A program made the translations under genes and the position numbers. Under the pieces are notes generated by a model. The model did no database searches and was not told the DNA's origin. It was given only the letters and a program-made list of their open reading frames with translations. A DNA stretch of 64,000 nucleotides from Actinophytocola gossypii (lineage in GTDB: Bacteria > Actinomycetota > Actinomycetes > Mycobacteriales > Pseudonocardiaceae). Positions 27,279-37,131 of this stretch are shown piece by piece. The DNA lies in NCBI RefSeq assembly GCF_025165815.1, contig NZ_JAFFZE010000025.1:94189-158188 (forward strand), written 5' to 3'. The stretch's first letter is position 1, and every line of letters starts with the position of its first letter.

Positions 27279-28246
27279 TTCGCGTGCAAAGCCTCGTTGA
27301 GGGTTACGCCGGCGCCGGTGCGGGCGACGGCCTCGACGGCGCCGGTGGCCGAGTTGCGGCGGAACAGCAGGCCGGGCACGCCGGACAGCTCGCGGGCCTT
27401 GACCAGCCGCCCGTCCTCGAGCGCGACCTTCGTGCCGGCGGTGACGTACAAGCCGGCCTCCACGACGCAGTCGTCGCCCAGCGAGATGCCGACGCCGGCG
27501 TTCGCGCCGATCAGGCAGCCGGCGCCGATCGAGATGGTCTCCTTGCCGCCGCCGGACAGCGTGCCCATGATCGACGCGCCGCCGCCGACGTCCGAGCCGT
27601 CGCCGACCACCACGCCGGCGGAGATCCGGCCCTCGACCATGGACGCGCCGAGCGTGCCCGCGTTGAAGTTCACGAAGCCCTCGTGCATGACCGTCGTCCC
27701 GGTCGCCAGGTGCGCGCCGAGCCGCACCCGGTCCGCGTCACCGATCCGCACCCCGGCCGGCACCACGTAGTCGACCATCCGGGGAAACTTGTCCACCCCG
27801 TACACGGTCACCGCGCCCCGCCCGCGCAGCCGCAGCCGGGTGGCGGCGAAGCCCTCCACCCGGCACGGCCCGTGGTTGGTCCACACGACGTTCGCCAACA
27901 CCCCGAACAGCCCGTCCAGGTTCAGCCCGTGCGGCGCGACCAGCCGGCTCGACAGCAGGTGCAGCCGCAGGTACGCGTCGTGCGCGTCGGCCGGCGGCTC
28001 GGCCAGCGAGACGGTCCCGGTGCGCACCGCGACCACCTCGACCGACCGGGCGGGGTCCGGGCCGAGCAGCGCCGAGACCCCGGTGCCGAGTTCGTCGACC
28101 GCCTCCTGCTCGGACAGCCGCTGGGTGCCCGGCACCGCGTCGTCGTCCAACTTCGGGTGCGGGAACCAGGTGTCCAGGATCGTGCCGTCGTCCGCCACGG
28201 TGGCGATGCCGACTCCCTGCGCGCCGGTGATCTCAGTGCTGCTCAC
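27275..28246 (-). CDS. dapD: tetrahydrodipicolinate N-succinyltransferase
   Basis: A 323-residue acyltransferase of the actinobacterial DapD type that uses succinyl-CoA to trap tetrahydrodipicolinate in the DAP/lysine pathway. The C-terminal half is a left-handed parallel beta-helix with hexapeptide repeats (for example [20 protein letters not shown] and [13 protein letters not shown]). The length equals that of the mycobacterial enzyme. GTG 28246 is the start. dapE lies divergently 1.5 kb away, the same pairing as Rv1201c-Rv1202. Confidence 0.93.
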   Translation of the reverse strand: MSSTEITGAQGVGIATVADDGTILDTWFPHPKLDDDAVPGTQRLSEQEAVDELGTGVSALLGPDPARSVEVVAVRTGTVSLAEPPADAHDAYLRLHLLSSRLVAPHGLNLDGLFGVLANVVWTNHGPCRVEGFAATRLRLRGRGAVTVYGVDKFPRMVDYVVPAGVRIGDADRVRLGAHLATGTTVMHEGFVNFNAGTLGASMVEGRISAGVVVGDGSDVGGGASIMGTLSGGGKETISIGAGCLIGANAGVGISLGDDCVVEAGLYVTAGTKVALEDGRLVKARELSGVPGLLFRRNSATGAVEAVARTGAGVTLNEALHAN

Positions 28247-28256
28247 GCCCGTGAGG

Positions 28257-29132
28257 CTAGTCGAGGTGGAACCGGGGGTCGGCGGCCAGTGCGGCCAGCT
28301 GCTCGGCGGTGAACGGAAGCCCGTCCAGGGCCGGGAAGTTCGTGAACGCGCGGTCGGCCGCCTGTCCGACGTACACCAAGGTGCCGTCCTCGTGCCGGTA
28401 GCCGGCCCACTGGTCGAACTGGTCGCGGCCGCCGGGGGGGACGGTGACCACCGCGACCCGCTTGCCGTCGACCAGCACCTCCGTGCAGTCGCCCATCCCA
28501 CCCCAGTACGGCGGCATGTCGCAGCCCTCGCCGACTCCCGGGCCACCCGGCGTCCGCACCGCGGCGGACAGCCTGCCGACCCCGTCACCCTTCGTCAGCG
28601 CCACGTCGGCCGAGTACGTCCACACCTCGACCCCGTCGAAGGTGTCGTCGTAGTTCGCCTGGTGCGTCCTCATCGGCGACCCGGCGAGGTCCCCGGTGCC
28701 CACGAGGTCGTCCGGCGTCTCGTACCCGGCCGGCACCGCGGCCTCCAGCTCGGTGAGCACCGTCATGCCCGCGTCGTACTCGGGCCCTTCGGTGGCCGTG
28801 CGGTCGGTCTGCCCGTTGGGCCAGGACGGCTCGGTCTCCTCGGTCGACACGGCCGACGACGGCGCCTCCGTGGTCTGGGTGACCGACACGCTCGGCTGGC
28901 CGGCGGCGACGTTCAGGCCGGGTGCGTCCCCGGACCCCGACGGGACCAGCACCGCCACGCCGACGGCGATCGCCACCACGGCGGCCGCGCTGCCCCCGCC
29001 GGCCCACATGGCGCGCCGGCGCCTGCGGTCGCGCCGGGCGGCGTCCAGTACCGGCCCCTCGTTCATCGGCGGCGGCTCGGGGGTGGCGGACATGTTCGTG
29101 CGCAGGGCGTCCCGGAACTCGTGCTCGTTCAT
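28257..29132 (-). CDS. membrane-anchored partner of a SigE-family sigma factor
   Basis: A 291-residue protein with a short cytoplasmic N-terminus (1-40, basic run RRDRRRRR), one membrane segment (about 44-66) and a long extracytoplasmic domain rich in Thr, Gly and Asp. It follows the sigma factor gene by 16 bp. In actinobacteria SigE-like ECF factors are often encoded with such single-span proteins that act as anti-sigma factors, though there is no recognisable zinc anti-sigma motif here. Function is therefore inferred from position and topology. Confidence 0.6.
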   Translation of the reverse strand: MNEHEFRDALRTNMSATPEPPPMNEGPVLDAARRDRRRRRAMWAGGGSAAAVVAIAVGVAVLVPSGSGDAPGLNVAAGQPSVSVTQTTEAPSSAVSTEETEPSWPNGQTDRTATEGPEYDAGMTVLTELEAAVPAGYETPDDLVGTGDLAGSPMRTHQANYDDTFDGVEVWTYSADVALTKGDGVGRLSAAVRTPGGPGVGEGCDMPPYWGGMGDCTEVLVDGKRVAVVTVPPGGRDQFDQWAGYRHEDGTLVYVGQAADRAFTNFPALDGLPFTAEQLAALAADPRFHLD

Positions 29133-29148
29133 GGGTGTCTCCGTGGTG

Positions 29149-29640
29149 TCAGAAGGTGGAGGTGGGAACCAGGTGGCGCAGCGCGTCGAGGCCGCGGGCG
29201 GTCTGGCTCTTGACGGTGCCGGCCGTGCACTTCAGTGCCTTGGCGGTGTCCTCGACGGACATGTCCTCCCAGTAGCGGAGCACCAGGGCGGCCCGCTGCC
29301 GGGGCGCGACGTCGGCGAGCGCGCCCAGCAGCACCATCCGGTCCTCGACGCTCCCGGCGACCGGCTCGGACCGGTCGTCGTGCTCGGCGGTCGGCCGTTC
29401 CCGGTGGAAGAACCCGCGCCGGCTCTCGTCCAGGAACGTGCGCACGAGGATCTGCCGGGTGTAGGCGTCCAACGTCTCGTGCCCGGCGATCCGGTGCCAG
29501 GCCCGGTACAGCTTCACGAACGCCGTCTGCACCAGGTCCTCCGCGCGATGCCAGTCACCGCACAGGAGGTACGCGGTGCCACGCATGGTGCTCGACCGGC
29601 TCGCGAAGTAGTCGGCGAACGCCGCGTCGCGATCTTGCAT
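29149..29640 (-). CDS. SigE-family ECF RNA polymerase sigma factor
   Basis: A 163-residue sigma-70-like factor. Region 2 ([20 protein letters not shown]) recognises the -10 element, and region 4 ([20 protein letters not shown], then [12 protein letters not shown]) recognises the -35. There is no anti-sigma fusion or SnoaL tail. ATG 29640 follows GGGAGG at a good distance. It is transcribed together with the membrane protein downstream, which probably modulates it. It is divergent from dapE. Confidence 0.9.
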   Translation of the reverse strand: MQDRDAAFADYFASRSSTMRGTAYLLCGDWHRAEDLVQTAFVKLYRAWHRIAGHETLDAYTRQILVRTFLDESRRGFFHRERPTAEHDDRSEPVAGSVEDRMVLLGALADVAPRQRAALVLRYWEDMSVEDTAKALKCTAGTVKSQTARGLDALRHLVPTSTF

Positions 29641-29716
29641 GAAGCCTCCCTGTGGTGTCCCCGGGTTAGTCACGCGGGGTGCCACCCGCCGGGTTGCAGG
29701 CGGGTACGTTTTTCCC

Positions 29717-30778
29717 GTGATCGCCGAACTGGACCTCACCGCCGACCCCGCCGAGCTGACCGCGCGGCTGGTCGACATCCCCAGCGTGTCCGGCGAGGAG
29801 GGCGAACTGGCGGCCGCGGTCGAGGTGGCGCTGCGGTCCCTCCCCCAGCTGGAGGTCGTCCGGTCGGGCAACACCGTGCTCGCCCGCACCTCGCTCGGCC
29901 GGCCGTCGCGGGTGGTGCTCGCCGGGCACCTGGACACCGTGCCGGTCAACGCCAACCTGCCGCTGCGCCGGGTCGGCGACGAGCTGCACGGCCTCGGCAC
30001 GGTCGACATGAAGGGCGGCGACGCGGTCATGCTGCACGTCGCCGCGACCGTGCGCGAGCCGAGGCACGACCTGACGTTCGTGTTCTACGACTGCGAGGAG
30101 GTCGAGGCGGCACGCAACGGGCTGGGCCGGGTCGAGCGGGAGCTGCCCGGCTGGCTGGCCGGTGACCTGGCGGTCGTGTGCGAGCCGTCGAACGCGGTGG
30201 TCGAGGCCGGCTGCCAGGGCACGATGCGGGCGGAGCTGCGGACCGCCGGCCGGCGCGCGCACACCGCCCGCGCCTGGATGGGCGTCAACGCGATCCACGG
30301 GCTCGGGCCCGCCCTGCGCGTCCTGGACACCTACGCCGCGCGCGAGGTCGACATCGACGGCTGCCACTACCGGGAGGGTCTGCAGGCGGTGCGGGTGTCC
30401 GGCGGGGTGAGCGGCAACGTGGTGCCGGACGAGGCGGTGCTGACGGTGAACTTCCGGTTCGCCCCGGACCGGTCGGTCGCGGCCGCCGAGGAGCACCTGC
30501 GTGGAGTCTTCGAGGGTTACGACCTCACGGTCACCGACCACGCAGCGGGTGCCCTGCCCGGACTGTCCGCGCCGGCGGCGGCCGAGCTGGTGGCGGCGGC
30601 CGGTGGGGAGCCGGTGGCCAAGCTGGGCTGGACCGACGTGGCCCGGTTCGCCGCGCTCGGCCTGCCGGCGGTGAACTTCGGCCCCGGCGACCCGACGCTG
30701 GCGCACACCAGGGAGGAGCACGTGCCGATCGCGCAGATCCACCGCTGCGCGGAGGTGCTGACCAGCTTCCTCACTTGA
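29717..30778 (+). CDS. dapE: succinyl-diaminopimelate desuccinylase
   Basis: A 353-residue M20 metallohydrolase that releases succinate from N-succinyl-LL-DAP. Zinc-site motifs are GHLDTVP, the Asp of GTVDMKGG, the catalytic CEE ([15 protein letters not shown]) and the final His in [12 protein letters not shown] 29717 is a near-leaderless start. Together with dapC and dapD nearby it supplies meso-DAP for peptidoglycan and lysine. The 3' end overlaps the convergent membrane gene by 8 bp. Confidence 0.93.
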   Translation: MIAELDLTADPAELTARLVDIPSVSGEEGELAAAVEVALRSLPQLEVVRSGNTVLARTSLGRPSRVVLAGHLDTVPVNANLPLRRVGDELHGLGTVDMKGGDAVMLHVAATVREPRHDLTFVFYDCEEVEAARNGLGRVERELPGWLAGDLAVVCEPSNAVVEAGCQGTMRAELRTAGRRAHTARAWMGVNAIHGLGPALRVLDTYAAREVDIDGCHYREGLQAVRVSGGVSGNVVPDEAVLTVNFRFAPDRSVAAAEEHLRGVFEGYDLTVTDHAAGALPGLSAPAAAELVAAAGGEPVAKLGWTDVARFAALGLPAVNFGPGDPTLAHTREEHVPIAQIHRCAEVLTSFLT

Positions 30779-31277
30779 GGGTGCTGGCGCGGGCGCCGTG
30801 CACGGCCGCCAGCGCCAGCGTGCCGACCAGGGCCAGCCACCGGGCCGGCGCGGTGTCGTAGTCCTCCGCCTCGACGATGCCGTCCGCCTCGACCCCGCCG
30901 ACGAGCAGCACGCCGAGCGCCGCGAGCAGGGCGACCACCACGAACCCGAGGTGCGCGCGGCGATGCGGCTCGTCGGTGAGGAACACCGCCAGCGTGCCGA
31001 ACACGAGCGCCGCGAGCAGGAGCAGGGTCAGCGCGCCCTGCCAGCCCTGCGCGGCCATCCCCCACAGGGTGTCGACGTAGGTGCGGTCGGTGTCGGTGTC
31101 CTCGGCGTGCCGCCAGGTGCTCGCGGTGAGCGCGGCGACCACCCCGGCGAGCACGCTCGCCAGCACCGCGTAGATCAGGTCGGTGTGGGTTGCCCGCTGA
31201 CCGCGGGAGACCGCCTCGACCCGCTTGCGCAGCGTCAACAGCGACTGTTCGAGCTTCGCGATCCGCTCTTCCGACAT
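30771..31277 (-). CDS. membrane protein with N-terminal coiled coil
   Basis: A 168-residue protein. Residues 1-28 ([20 protein letters not shown]) form a likely coiled coil. Four hydrophobic segments follow, around 38-53, 80-97, 107-124 and 142-158. I recognise no family. It is divergent from the LOG gene with only 34 bp between the starts, so the promoters overlap. Convergent overlap with dapE by 8 bp suggests a compact, conserved locus. Confidence 0.65.
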   Translation of the reverse strand: MSEERIAKLEQSLLTLRKRVEAVSRGQRATHTDLIYAVLASVLAGVVAALTASTWRHAEDTDTDRTYVDTLWGMAAQGWQGALTLLLLAALVFGTLAVFLTDEPHRRAHLGFVVVALLAALGVLLVGGVEADGIVEAEDYDTAPARWLALVGTLALAAVHGARASTLK

Positions 31278-31311
31278 TCCCGGGACGGTAATGCGTCCTA
31301 GACTCGCGCGG

Positions 31312-32097
31312 GTGACGATCGAGCAATTCGCCAACCAGCCGGACGACGACGAGCGGCCGAGGGAGAAGCAGCGCGGCCCGGTCGTGCTGCGCCGATCGCG
31401 GCGGGACGAGGCGACCACCACCGACCAGCGGCTTCTCGACTCGCGCGGCCCGGCGGACTGGGTGCACACCGACCCGTGGCGGGTGCTGCGCATCCAGGCG
31501 GAGTTCGTGGAGGGCTTCGGCGCGCTGGCCGAGGTGCCGCGCGCGGTGACCGTGTTCGGCTCCGCCCGCACGCCGCGCGACCACGACGAGTACAAGCTGG
31601 GCATGGAGATCGGCGGGGCGCTGGCGAAGGCGGGCTACGCGACGATCACCGGCGGCGGCCCGGGTTCGATGGAGGCGGTGAACCGCGGCGCGTCGGAGGC
31701 CGGCGGACTGTCGATCGGGTTGGGCATCGAGCTCCCGTTCGAGCAGGGGCTCAACCCGTGGGTCGACCTTGGCGTGAACTTCCGGTACTTCTTCGCGCGC
31801 AAGACGATGTTCGTGAAGTACTCGCAGGCGTTCATCTGCCTGCCCGGCGGCTACGGCACCCTGGACGAGCTGTTCGAGGCCCTGACCCTGGTGCAGACGA
31901 AGAAGGTCACGAAGTTCCCGGTCGTCCTGTTCGGACGGTCCTACTGGGGCGGCCTGTACGACTGGGTCCGCGACACCCTGCTCGCCGAGGGCAAGATCGG
32001 CGAGAAGGACGTCGCCCTCCTGCACGTCACCGACGACGTCGACGACGCGATCCGCGTGGTCGAGGACGCCTACCAGGCCTGGGTGGAAACGCACTGA
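31312..32097 (+). CDS. LOG family (TIGR00730) nucleotide phosphoribohydrolase-like protein
   Basis: A 261-residue Rossmann-fold protein with the LOG motif PGGYGTLDE and the substrate loop GGGPGSMEAVNRGASEAGG. The family hydrolyses 5'-phosphoribosyl N6-substituted adenines to free cytokinins and AMP; Rv1205 of M. tuberculosis is the matching gene. GTG 31312 is preferred over ATG 31291 because of a probable leaderless promoter. It lies between dapE and folP2 as in mycobacteria. Confidence 0.85.
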   Translation: MTIEQFANQPDDDERPREKQRGPVVLRRSRRDEATTTDQRLLDSRGPADWVHTDPWRVLRIQAEFVEGFGALAEVPRAVTVFGSARTPRDHDEYKLGMEIGGALAKAGYATITGGGPGSMEAVNRGASEAGGLSIGLGIELPFEQGLNPWVDLGVNFRYFFARKTMFVKYSQAFICLPGGYGTLDELFEALTLVQTKKVTKFPVVLFGRSYWGGLYDWVRDTLLAEGKIGEKDVALLHVTDDVDDAIRVVEDAYQAWVETH

Positions 32098-32111
32098 GAC
32101 CCGAACCGGAG

Positions 32112-32603
32112 TTGGCCGACGGCGAGGTCGTCCTGTGGACCGGCAGGTCGAGAGCCACTCGGCGATGGAAGGTCGGGGTGGCGGTCTACCTGCTCGTGGG
32201 GGCCGCTCTCGCGGGCGTGGGGATGCTCGCGCCGCCACCGTTCGGTGGCACGGGACTGCTGGGCGCCCTGTCCGGCACGGTGCTGGGCTGGCTGCTGCTC
32301 ATTCCGTTCTACGCCCGTCGCGGCCTCACGACCGGTTACCACACGGTCACCAACCAGCGCGTGATCGTGCGGTCCCCTCGTCTGCCGGTGCGCCGTACGG
32401 AGCGGCTGGCCGATCTGGCCGACCCGGTGCTGCTGACCGACGGCGCGACGATCAGCTTCGGCGACCGCTCTCGTTACGAGCCGGCCGGCGTCCGGCCCGA
32501 CGGGGCCCCCGTCCACCCGCTCGTGCTCCGCTCGGTTCCGGACGCCGAGCGGGTGCTGGAGCTGATCCGCGACGCCCAGCGCGATGCCAGGGCCGGCGGG
32601 TAG
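32112..32603 (+). CDS. two-pass membrane protein with PH-like tail
   Basis: A protein of about 163 residues. A short N-terminus (ELADGEVVLWTGR) resembling the start of bacterial PH-domain proteins is followed by a pair of membrane segments (about 20-65). A cytoplasmic tail reads TVTNQRVIVRSPRLPVRRTE, the strand pattern of a bPH2-type module. The start is uncertain: TTG 32112 is the first ordinary candidate, and a CTG at 32094 overlapping the LOG stop is also possible. The function is unknown. Confidence 0.6.
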   Translation: MADGEVVLWTGRSRATRRWKVGVAVYLLVGAALAGVGMLAPPPFGGTGLLGALSGTVLGWLLLIPFYARRGLTTGYHTVTNQRVIVRSPRLPVRRTERLADLADPVLLTDGATISFGDRSRYEPAGVRPDGAPVHPLVLRSVPDAERVLELIRDAQRDARAGG

Positions 32604-32621
32604 ACCTGGCACCATCGGACC

Positions 32622-33485
32622 GTGCTGCGATTCGGTGACCGGGCGGTGGCGTCCGACCGTGCCCTGGTGATGGGGATCGTCAACCGCACCAGGGACTCCT
32701 TCTACGACCGTGGTGCCACGTTCGACGAACCGGCCGCGCTGGCCGCGGTGGACCAGCTGGTCGAGGAGGGCGCGGACATCGTCGACATCGGCGGGGTGCG
32801 GGCCGGGGCGCACGGCGAGCGGGTGGACGCCGACGAGGAGCTGCGCCGGGTGGTGCCGCTGGTCGAGCTGGTGCGCGAACGGCACCCGGACCTGGTGATC
32901 AGCGTCGACACCTGGCGGCACGAGGTCGGCCGGGCCGCCTGCGCCGCCGGCGCGGACCTGATCAACGACACCTGGGCCGGCGCCGACCCCCGGTTGGCCG
33001 AGGTCGCGGCCGAGTTCGGCGCCGGGATGGTCTGCTCGCACACCGGCGGCGCGGAGCCGCGCACCGACCCGCACCGGGTGCGGTACACCGACGTGGTCGC
33101 CGAGGTCGTCGCCGAGTTGGTGGCGCGGGCCGAGCACGTGGTGTCGCTCGGCGTGCCGGCGGAGTCGGTGCTGATCGACCCGACACACGACTTCGGCAAG
33201 AACACCTGGCACGGGCTCGCCCTGCTGCGCCGGCTCGACGAGCTGGTGGGCACCGGCTGGCCGGTGCTGATGGCGTTGTCCAACAAGGACTTCGTCGGCG
33301 AGACCCTCGGGGTCGGGCTGGCCGACCGGGTGGACGGCACGCTGGCGGCGACGTCGGTGGCGGCGCTCGCCGGCGCCCGGGTGTTCCGCGCCCACGAGGT
33401 GCGGCGGACCAGGCACGTCGTCGAGATGGTGGCGAGCATCGCCGGCACCCGCCCGCCGGCCACCTGCCTGCGGGCGCTGGCCTGA
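32622..33485 (+). CDS. folP2: dihydropteroate synthase-like protein (FolP2 type)
   Basis: A 287-residue TIM-barrel protein with pterin-binding motifs GIVNRTRDSFYDRG, DIVDIGG, ISVDTWR, LINDTWAG and DPTHDFGKNTWH. Its position before gpgS matches mycobacterial FolP2 (Rv1207). That protein resembles dihydropteroate synthase but is reported to lack the classical activity, so folate synthesis should not be assumed. The stop overlaps the gpgS ATG (TGATG), implying coupled translation. GTG 32622 follows a near-leaderless promoter. Confidence 0.82.
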   Translation: MLRFGDRAVASDRALVMGIVNRTRDSFYDRGATFDEPAALAAVDQLVEEGADIVDIGGVRAGAHGERVDADEELRRVVPLVELVRERHPDLVISVDTWRHEVGRAACAAGADLINDTWAGADPRLAEVAAEFGAGMVCSHTGGAEPRTDPHRVRYTDVVAEVVAELVARAEHVVSLGVPAESVLIDPTHDFGKNTWHGLALLRRLDELVGTGWPVLMALSNKDFVGETLGVGLADRVDGTLAATSVAALAGARVFRAHEVRRTRHVVEMVASIAGTRPPATCLRALA

Positions 33486-34393
33486 TGCACGAGGCCGCGC
33501 GGGACTGGTTCGCCTCGCGGACCTGGCAGAGTGTCGAGTGGACGGTGGCCGACCTGGTCGCGGCCAAGGGGTCGCGCACGGTCAGCGTGGTGCTCCCGGC
33601 GCTGGACGAGGAGGCGACGGTCGGCGCCGTGGTCGCGTCGATCCGCCCGCTGGTCGGCACGCTGGTCGACGAGTTGGTCGTGGTCGACTCCGGGTCGGGC
33701 GACCGGACCGTCGAGGTGGCCGCCTCGGCCGGCGCGCGGGTGGTGCGGCACGGCGACGTGCTGCCCGAGCTGGCGCCGGTGCCCGGCAAGGGCGAGGTGC
33801 TGTGGCGTTCGCTGGCCGCGACCACCGGTGACGTGCTGGTGTTCGTCGACTCCGACCTGGTGGAGCCGGACCCGGGGTTCGTGCCGGCGCTGCTCGGCCC
33901 GCTGCTGCTGTCGCCGTCGGCGCAGCTGGTGAAGGGCTTCTACCGGCGCCCGCTGGACGCGGCGGACTCCGGCGGCGGGCGGGTGACCGAGCTGATGGCC
34001 CGGCCGCTGCTGTCGGCGCTGCGCCCGGAGCTGTCCGGGGTCGTGCAGCCGCTGTCCGGCGAGTACGCGGGCACCCGTGCGCTGCTGGAGGCGGTGCCGT
34101 TCGCGGCCGGGTACGGGGTGGAGATCGGGCTGCTGCTGGACGCGCACGCGCTGGTCGGGTTGGACGGGATCGCGCAGGTCAACCTGGGCGTGCGGCGGCA
34201 CCGCAACCAGCCGCTGACCGCGCTCGGGCCGATGGCCGCGCAGGTGCTCGGCACGGCGCTGGCCCGTTGCGGGGTGCCCGGCGGGCCGGGCGAGCTGACC
34301 CGGTTCGTCGAGGTCGCCGGCGAGTGGGTGCCGGACTCCGTCGAGGTCGAGGCCGCCGACCGGCCGCCGATGCGGGAGCTGCTCGTGCGCTGA
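33485..34393 (+). CDS. gpgS: glucosyl-3-phosphoglycerate synthase
   Basis: A 302-residue GT-A fold glycosyltransferase of family GT81. It makes glucosyl-3-phosphoglycerate from an NDP-glucose and 3-phosphoglycerate, the first step to methylglucose lipopolysaccharide. The metal-binding DSD (122-124 in VFVDSDLVEP), the donor pocket VVLPALDEEATVG, and the C-terminal GVRRHRNQPL carrying the catalytic-site His are all present. Gene order folP2-gpgS-DivIVA-like-tag is identical to Rv1207-Rv1210. The ATG overlaps the folP2 stop. Confidence 0.92.
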   Translation: MHEAARDWFASRTWQSVEWTVADLVAAKGSRTVSVVLPALDEEATVGAVVASIRPLVGTLVDELVVVDSGSGDRTVEVAASAGARVVRHGDVLPELAPVPGKGEVLWRSLAATTGDVLVFVDSDLVEPDPGFVPALLGPLLLSPSAQLVKGFYRRPLDAADSGGGRVTELMARPLLSALRPELSGVVQPLSGEYAGTRALLEAVPFAAGYGVEIGLLLDAHALVGLDGIAQVNLGVRRHRNQPLTALGPMAAQVLGTALARCGVPGGPGELTRFVEVAGEWVPDSVEVEAADRPPMRELLVR

Positions 34394-34427
34394 GGAACCG
34401 TCGGCGGGGTGTGCGACGATCCCCCTC

Positions 34428-34739
34428 GTGACCACCGCACTGATCTACCTGGTCGTCATGGTCCTCGTGGCGACCGTGGTGTTCCTGCTGGCCTCGGTCG
34501 TGTTCGGCCGGGGTGAGGAGCTGCCCGCCCTGCCGCCGGGGGCGTCCCCGACGCGCCTGCCGTCGTCGGGGATCACCGCCGAGGACGTGCGGGACGTCCG
34601 CTTCCAGCTGGTGTTGCGCGGCTACAAGATGTCCGAGGTCGACTGGGTGCTGCGGCGGGTCGGCGGGGAGCTGGCCGACCTGCGGGCCGAGGTCGCCGAG
34701 CTGCGCGAACGGCTCGCGGAGTCCTCGGAGCCGAGGTGA
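34428..34739 (+). CDS. DivIVA-domain membrane protein
   Basis: A 103-residue protein with one N-terminal membrane segment (5-27) and a short linker. It then has the DivIVA recognition stretch (ITAEDVRDVRFQLVLRGYK, then SEVDWVLRRV) and a C-terminal coiled coil (ELADLRAEVAELRERL). Rv1209 has the same layout in the same place. DivIVA-like proteins mark curved or polar membrane, so a link to polar growth is plausible but inferred. The stop overlaps the tag start (GTGA). Confidence 0.8.
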   Translation: MTTALIYLVVMVLVATVVFLLASVVFGRGEELPALPPGASPTRLPSSGITAEDVRDVRFQLVLRGYKMSEVDWVLRRVGGELADLRAEVAELRERLAESSEPR

Positions 34740-35305
34740 CGGCCGCGCTCGGCCCGGACGGCAGGCGGCGCTGCGGCTGGGGCAACTCGGCGGACATCTA
34801 CGTCGCCTACCACGACGAGGAGTGGGGCGTTCCGCTGCGCGGCGAGCGGGAGCTGTACGAGCGGCTGACGCTGGAGGCGTTCCAGTCGGGACTGTCGTGG
34901 CTGACGATCCTGCGCAAGCGGGAGGCGTTCCGGACGGCGTTCGCGCGGTTCGACCCGAAGGCGGTGGCGGAGTTCGACGACGCGGACGTGGCCCGGCTGA
35001 TGGCCGACGCGTCGATCGTCCGGAACCGCGCCAAGATCGACGCCGCGGTGAACAACGCCCGCGCGATCGCCGACCTGGACGTGCCGCTGGACGAGCTGCT
35101 GTGGTCGTTCGCCCCCGACCCGGCCGGCCGCCCACGCCCGCGCACGCTGGCCGACGTCCCGGCCGTCACCCCCGAGTCGAAGGCGATGGCCAAGGAGCTG
35201 AAGCGCCGTGGATTCGCGTTCGTCGGCCCCACCACGGCCTACGCCCTGATGCAGGCCACCGGCATGGTCGACGACCACCTGGCCGACTGCTGGCGCGCTA
35301 GCTGA
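34736..35305 (+). CDS. tag: DNA-3-methyladenine glycosylase I
   Basis: A 189-residue base-excision repair enzyme that removes 3-methyladenine from alkylated DNA. Family landmarks are [14 protein letters not shown], the pocket [21 protein letters not shown] helix (here [17 protein letters not shown]) and the C-terminal [19 protein letters not shown]. It is the last gene of the folP2-gpgS operon, with GTG 34736 overlapping the DivIVA-like stop. The C-terminal zinc ligands expected from the E. coli enzyme appear to be partly conserved (His and Cys in DDHLADC). Confidence 0.93.
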   Translation: MTAALGPDGRRRCGWGNSADIYVAYHDEEWGVPLRGERELYERLTLEAFQSGLSWLTILRKREAFRTAFARFDPKAVAEFDDADVARLMADASIVRNRAKIDAAVNNARAIADLDVPLDELLWSFAPDPAGRPRPRTLADVPAVTPESKAMAKELKRRGFAFVGPTTAYALMQATGMVDDHLADCWRAS

Positions 35306-35897
35306 CCAGCGGCGACGCGTCGAGCGTGGCCTCCGCGAGGGTGCGGAACTCGTCCTCGGTGCCGTTGCCGGTGACCAGGGTGACGGTGCCGTCGAGCGTG
35401 GTCACCCAGGCCACCTCGTCGCGCCGCGAGGTGTGCACGTCCCAGGTGACCCCGCCGGCCTCCGCTGTCCCGGTCGGCCGGCCGGACTCGCCGGTCTCGG
35501 TGTCCAGGACGTCCGCGGCTGTTCCGCCGGACTGGCTGAGCTGCACGTACCGCCCACCCGGCGTCACCCAGCCGACCCGCACCACCGAGTTCGCCTCGGC
35601 ACCCGTTCCCACGCCCGAGGTCGACGACGAGTTCGCCCGCCACCCCTCGGGCGTCGCCGGCTGGCGCACCGGGTACGTGACCGACCGGGCCGCGTCGCCC
35701 AGCTTCGCCGACACGTCGACGGTCGGCGCGTTCTCCGGCCCGACGTCCGGCCCGCCCGGGTCGAACGAGCAGCTCTGGGTGACCGACGCCAGCACGCCGA
35801 CGATGACCAGCAGCACCAGGATGGCGCCGACCATGTCGCGCATTCGCAGCCCGGCGCGTCCCGGCGGCCGGTGTCCACCAGGTTCCGTGTCCACCAC
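35298..35897 (-). CDS. DUF4245 family single-pass membrane protein
   Basis: A 199-residue protein with one membrane segment ([20 protein letters not shown], about 24-44) followed by a beta-rich extracytoplasmic domain. It is divergent from glpX, the same pairing as Rv1100 and Rv1099c, which supports a DUF4245 assignment. The start is GTG 35897, one of two adjacent GTG codons. The function is not known. It overlaps the convergent tag gene by 8 bp. Confidence 0.8.
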   Translation of the reverse strand: MVDTEPGGHRPPGRAGLRMRDMVGAILVLLVIVGVLASVTQSCSFDPGGPDVGPENAPTVDVSAKLGDAARSVTYPVRQPATPEGWRANSSSTSGVGTGAEANSVVRVGWVTPGGRYVQLSQSGGTAADVLDTETGESGRPTGTAEAGGVTWDVHTSRRDEVAWVTTLDGTVTLVTGNGTEDEFRTLAEATLDASPLVS

Positions 35898-35997
35898 ACC
35901 CCCATCCTCGCAGGCCACCGAGAGGATGCTCACGCGTCCCCACGTCCCGGGATCTGGGAGGATCGGGGGGACCGTTCGGGCGCACACGGGAGGCGGC

Positions 35998-37053
35998 ATG
36001 AAACCCACCACCAGCACCAGCCGGCGTGAGGCACCCGACCGCAACCTCGCCCTGGAGCTGGTCCGGGTGACCGAGGCGGCGGCGATGGCCGCCGGGCGCT
36101 GGGTCGGACGCGGCGACAAGAACGGCGGCGACGGCGCCGCCGTGGACGCCATGCGCAAGCTCATCGGCACCGTCTCGATGCGCGGCACCGTGGTGATCGG
36201 CGAGGGTGAGAAGGACCACGCGCCGATGCTCTACAACGGTGAGGAGGTCGGCAACGGCGACGGCCCGGACTGCGACGTCGCGGTCGACCCGATCGACGGC
36301 ACCACGCTGATGGCCAAGGGCATGCCGAACGCGATCGCGGTGCTCGCGGCCACCGAGCGCGGGGCGATGTTCGACCCGTCCGCGGTGTTCTACATGGAGA
36401 AGCTCGCGGTCGGCCCGGAGGCGGCGGACGTCGTCGACCTGACCGCGCCGATCGCGGAGAACATCCGCCGGGTGGCCCGGGCGAAGCACTCGGACCCCTC
36501 GGACGTGACCGTCTGCATCCTCGACCGCGAGCGGCACGCCGAGCACGTGCGGGCGGTGCGCGACGCAGGTGCCCGGATCCACTTCATCTCCGACGGCGAC
36601 GTGGCCGGCGCGATCTCGGCGGCCAGGCCGAACACCGGCGTGGACATGCTGTACGGGATCGGCGGCACACCGGAGGGGATCATCGCCGCGTGCGCGCTCA
36701 AGTGCATGGGCGGCGCGCTGCAGGCCCGGCTGTGGCCCAAGGACGACGAGGAGCGGGAGAAGGCGACCGGCGCCGGCCACGACCTGGACCGGGTGCTGGT
36801 CACCGACGACCTGGTCAGCGGCGACAACGCGTTCTTCTGCGCGACCGGGATCACCGACGGCGACCTGCTCCGCGGCGTGCACTACCGGGGCGGCGGGTGC
36901 ACGACCCAGTCGATCGTGATGCGCTCGAAGTCCGGGACGGTGCGGATGATCGACGGCTTCCACCGGCTGACCAAGCTGCGCGAGTACTCGACCGTCGACT
37001 TCGACCGGGTCGAGCAGGCCGCCGAGGACGACGCGCTGCCGCCGCTGCCCTGA
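35998..37053 (+). CDS. glpX: class II fructose-1,6-bisphosphatase
   Basis: A 351-residue GlpX-type phosphatase essential for gluconeogenesis in actinobacteria. It has the metal and phosphate motifs [34 protein letters not shown] and the lithium-sensitive DPIDGTTL, plus [10 protein letters not shown] and the C-terminal [10 protein letters not shown]. The length is normal. ATG 35998 follows GGGAGG. Confidence 0.95.
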   Translation: MKPTTSTSRREAPDRNLALELVRVTEAAAMAAGRWVGRGDKNGGDGAAVDAMRKLIGTVSMRGTVVIGEGEKDHAPMLYNGEEVGNGDGPDCDVAVDPIDGTTLMAKGMPNAIAVLAATERGAMFDPSAVFYMEKLAVGPEAADVVDLTAPIAENIRRVARAKHSDPSDVTVCILDRERHAEHVRAVRDAGARIHFISDGDVAGAISAARPNTGVDMLYGIGGTPEGIIAACALKCMGGALQARLWPKDDEEREKATGAGHDLDRVLVTDDLVSGDNAFFCATGITDGDLLRGVHYRGGGCTTQSIVMRSKSGTVRMIDGFHRLTKLREYSTVDFDRVEQAAEDDALPPLP

Positions 37054-37057
37054 GTTC

Positions 37058-37090
37058 CCTACTTCCGGCGGGGGTAATGCCCTACTTCCG
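37058..37090. promoter_or_regulatory. 11-bp direct repeat upstream of the protease gene
   Basis: CCCTACTTCCG occurs at 37058 and 37080, exactly 22 bp (two helical turns) apart, each followed by [A/G]CGG. A TACCGT -10 element at 37119-37124 lies 7 bp before the ATG of the protease, so a leaderless promoter with a tandem operator is plausible. Confidence 0.4.
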
Positions 37091-37131
37091 ACGGTGTCAC
37101 TCTTTCGAGTGTCGCGGCTACCGTCCGCTAC

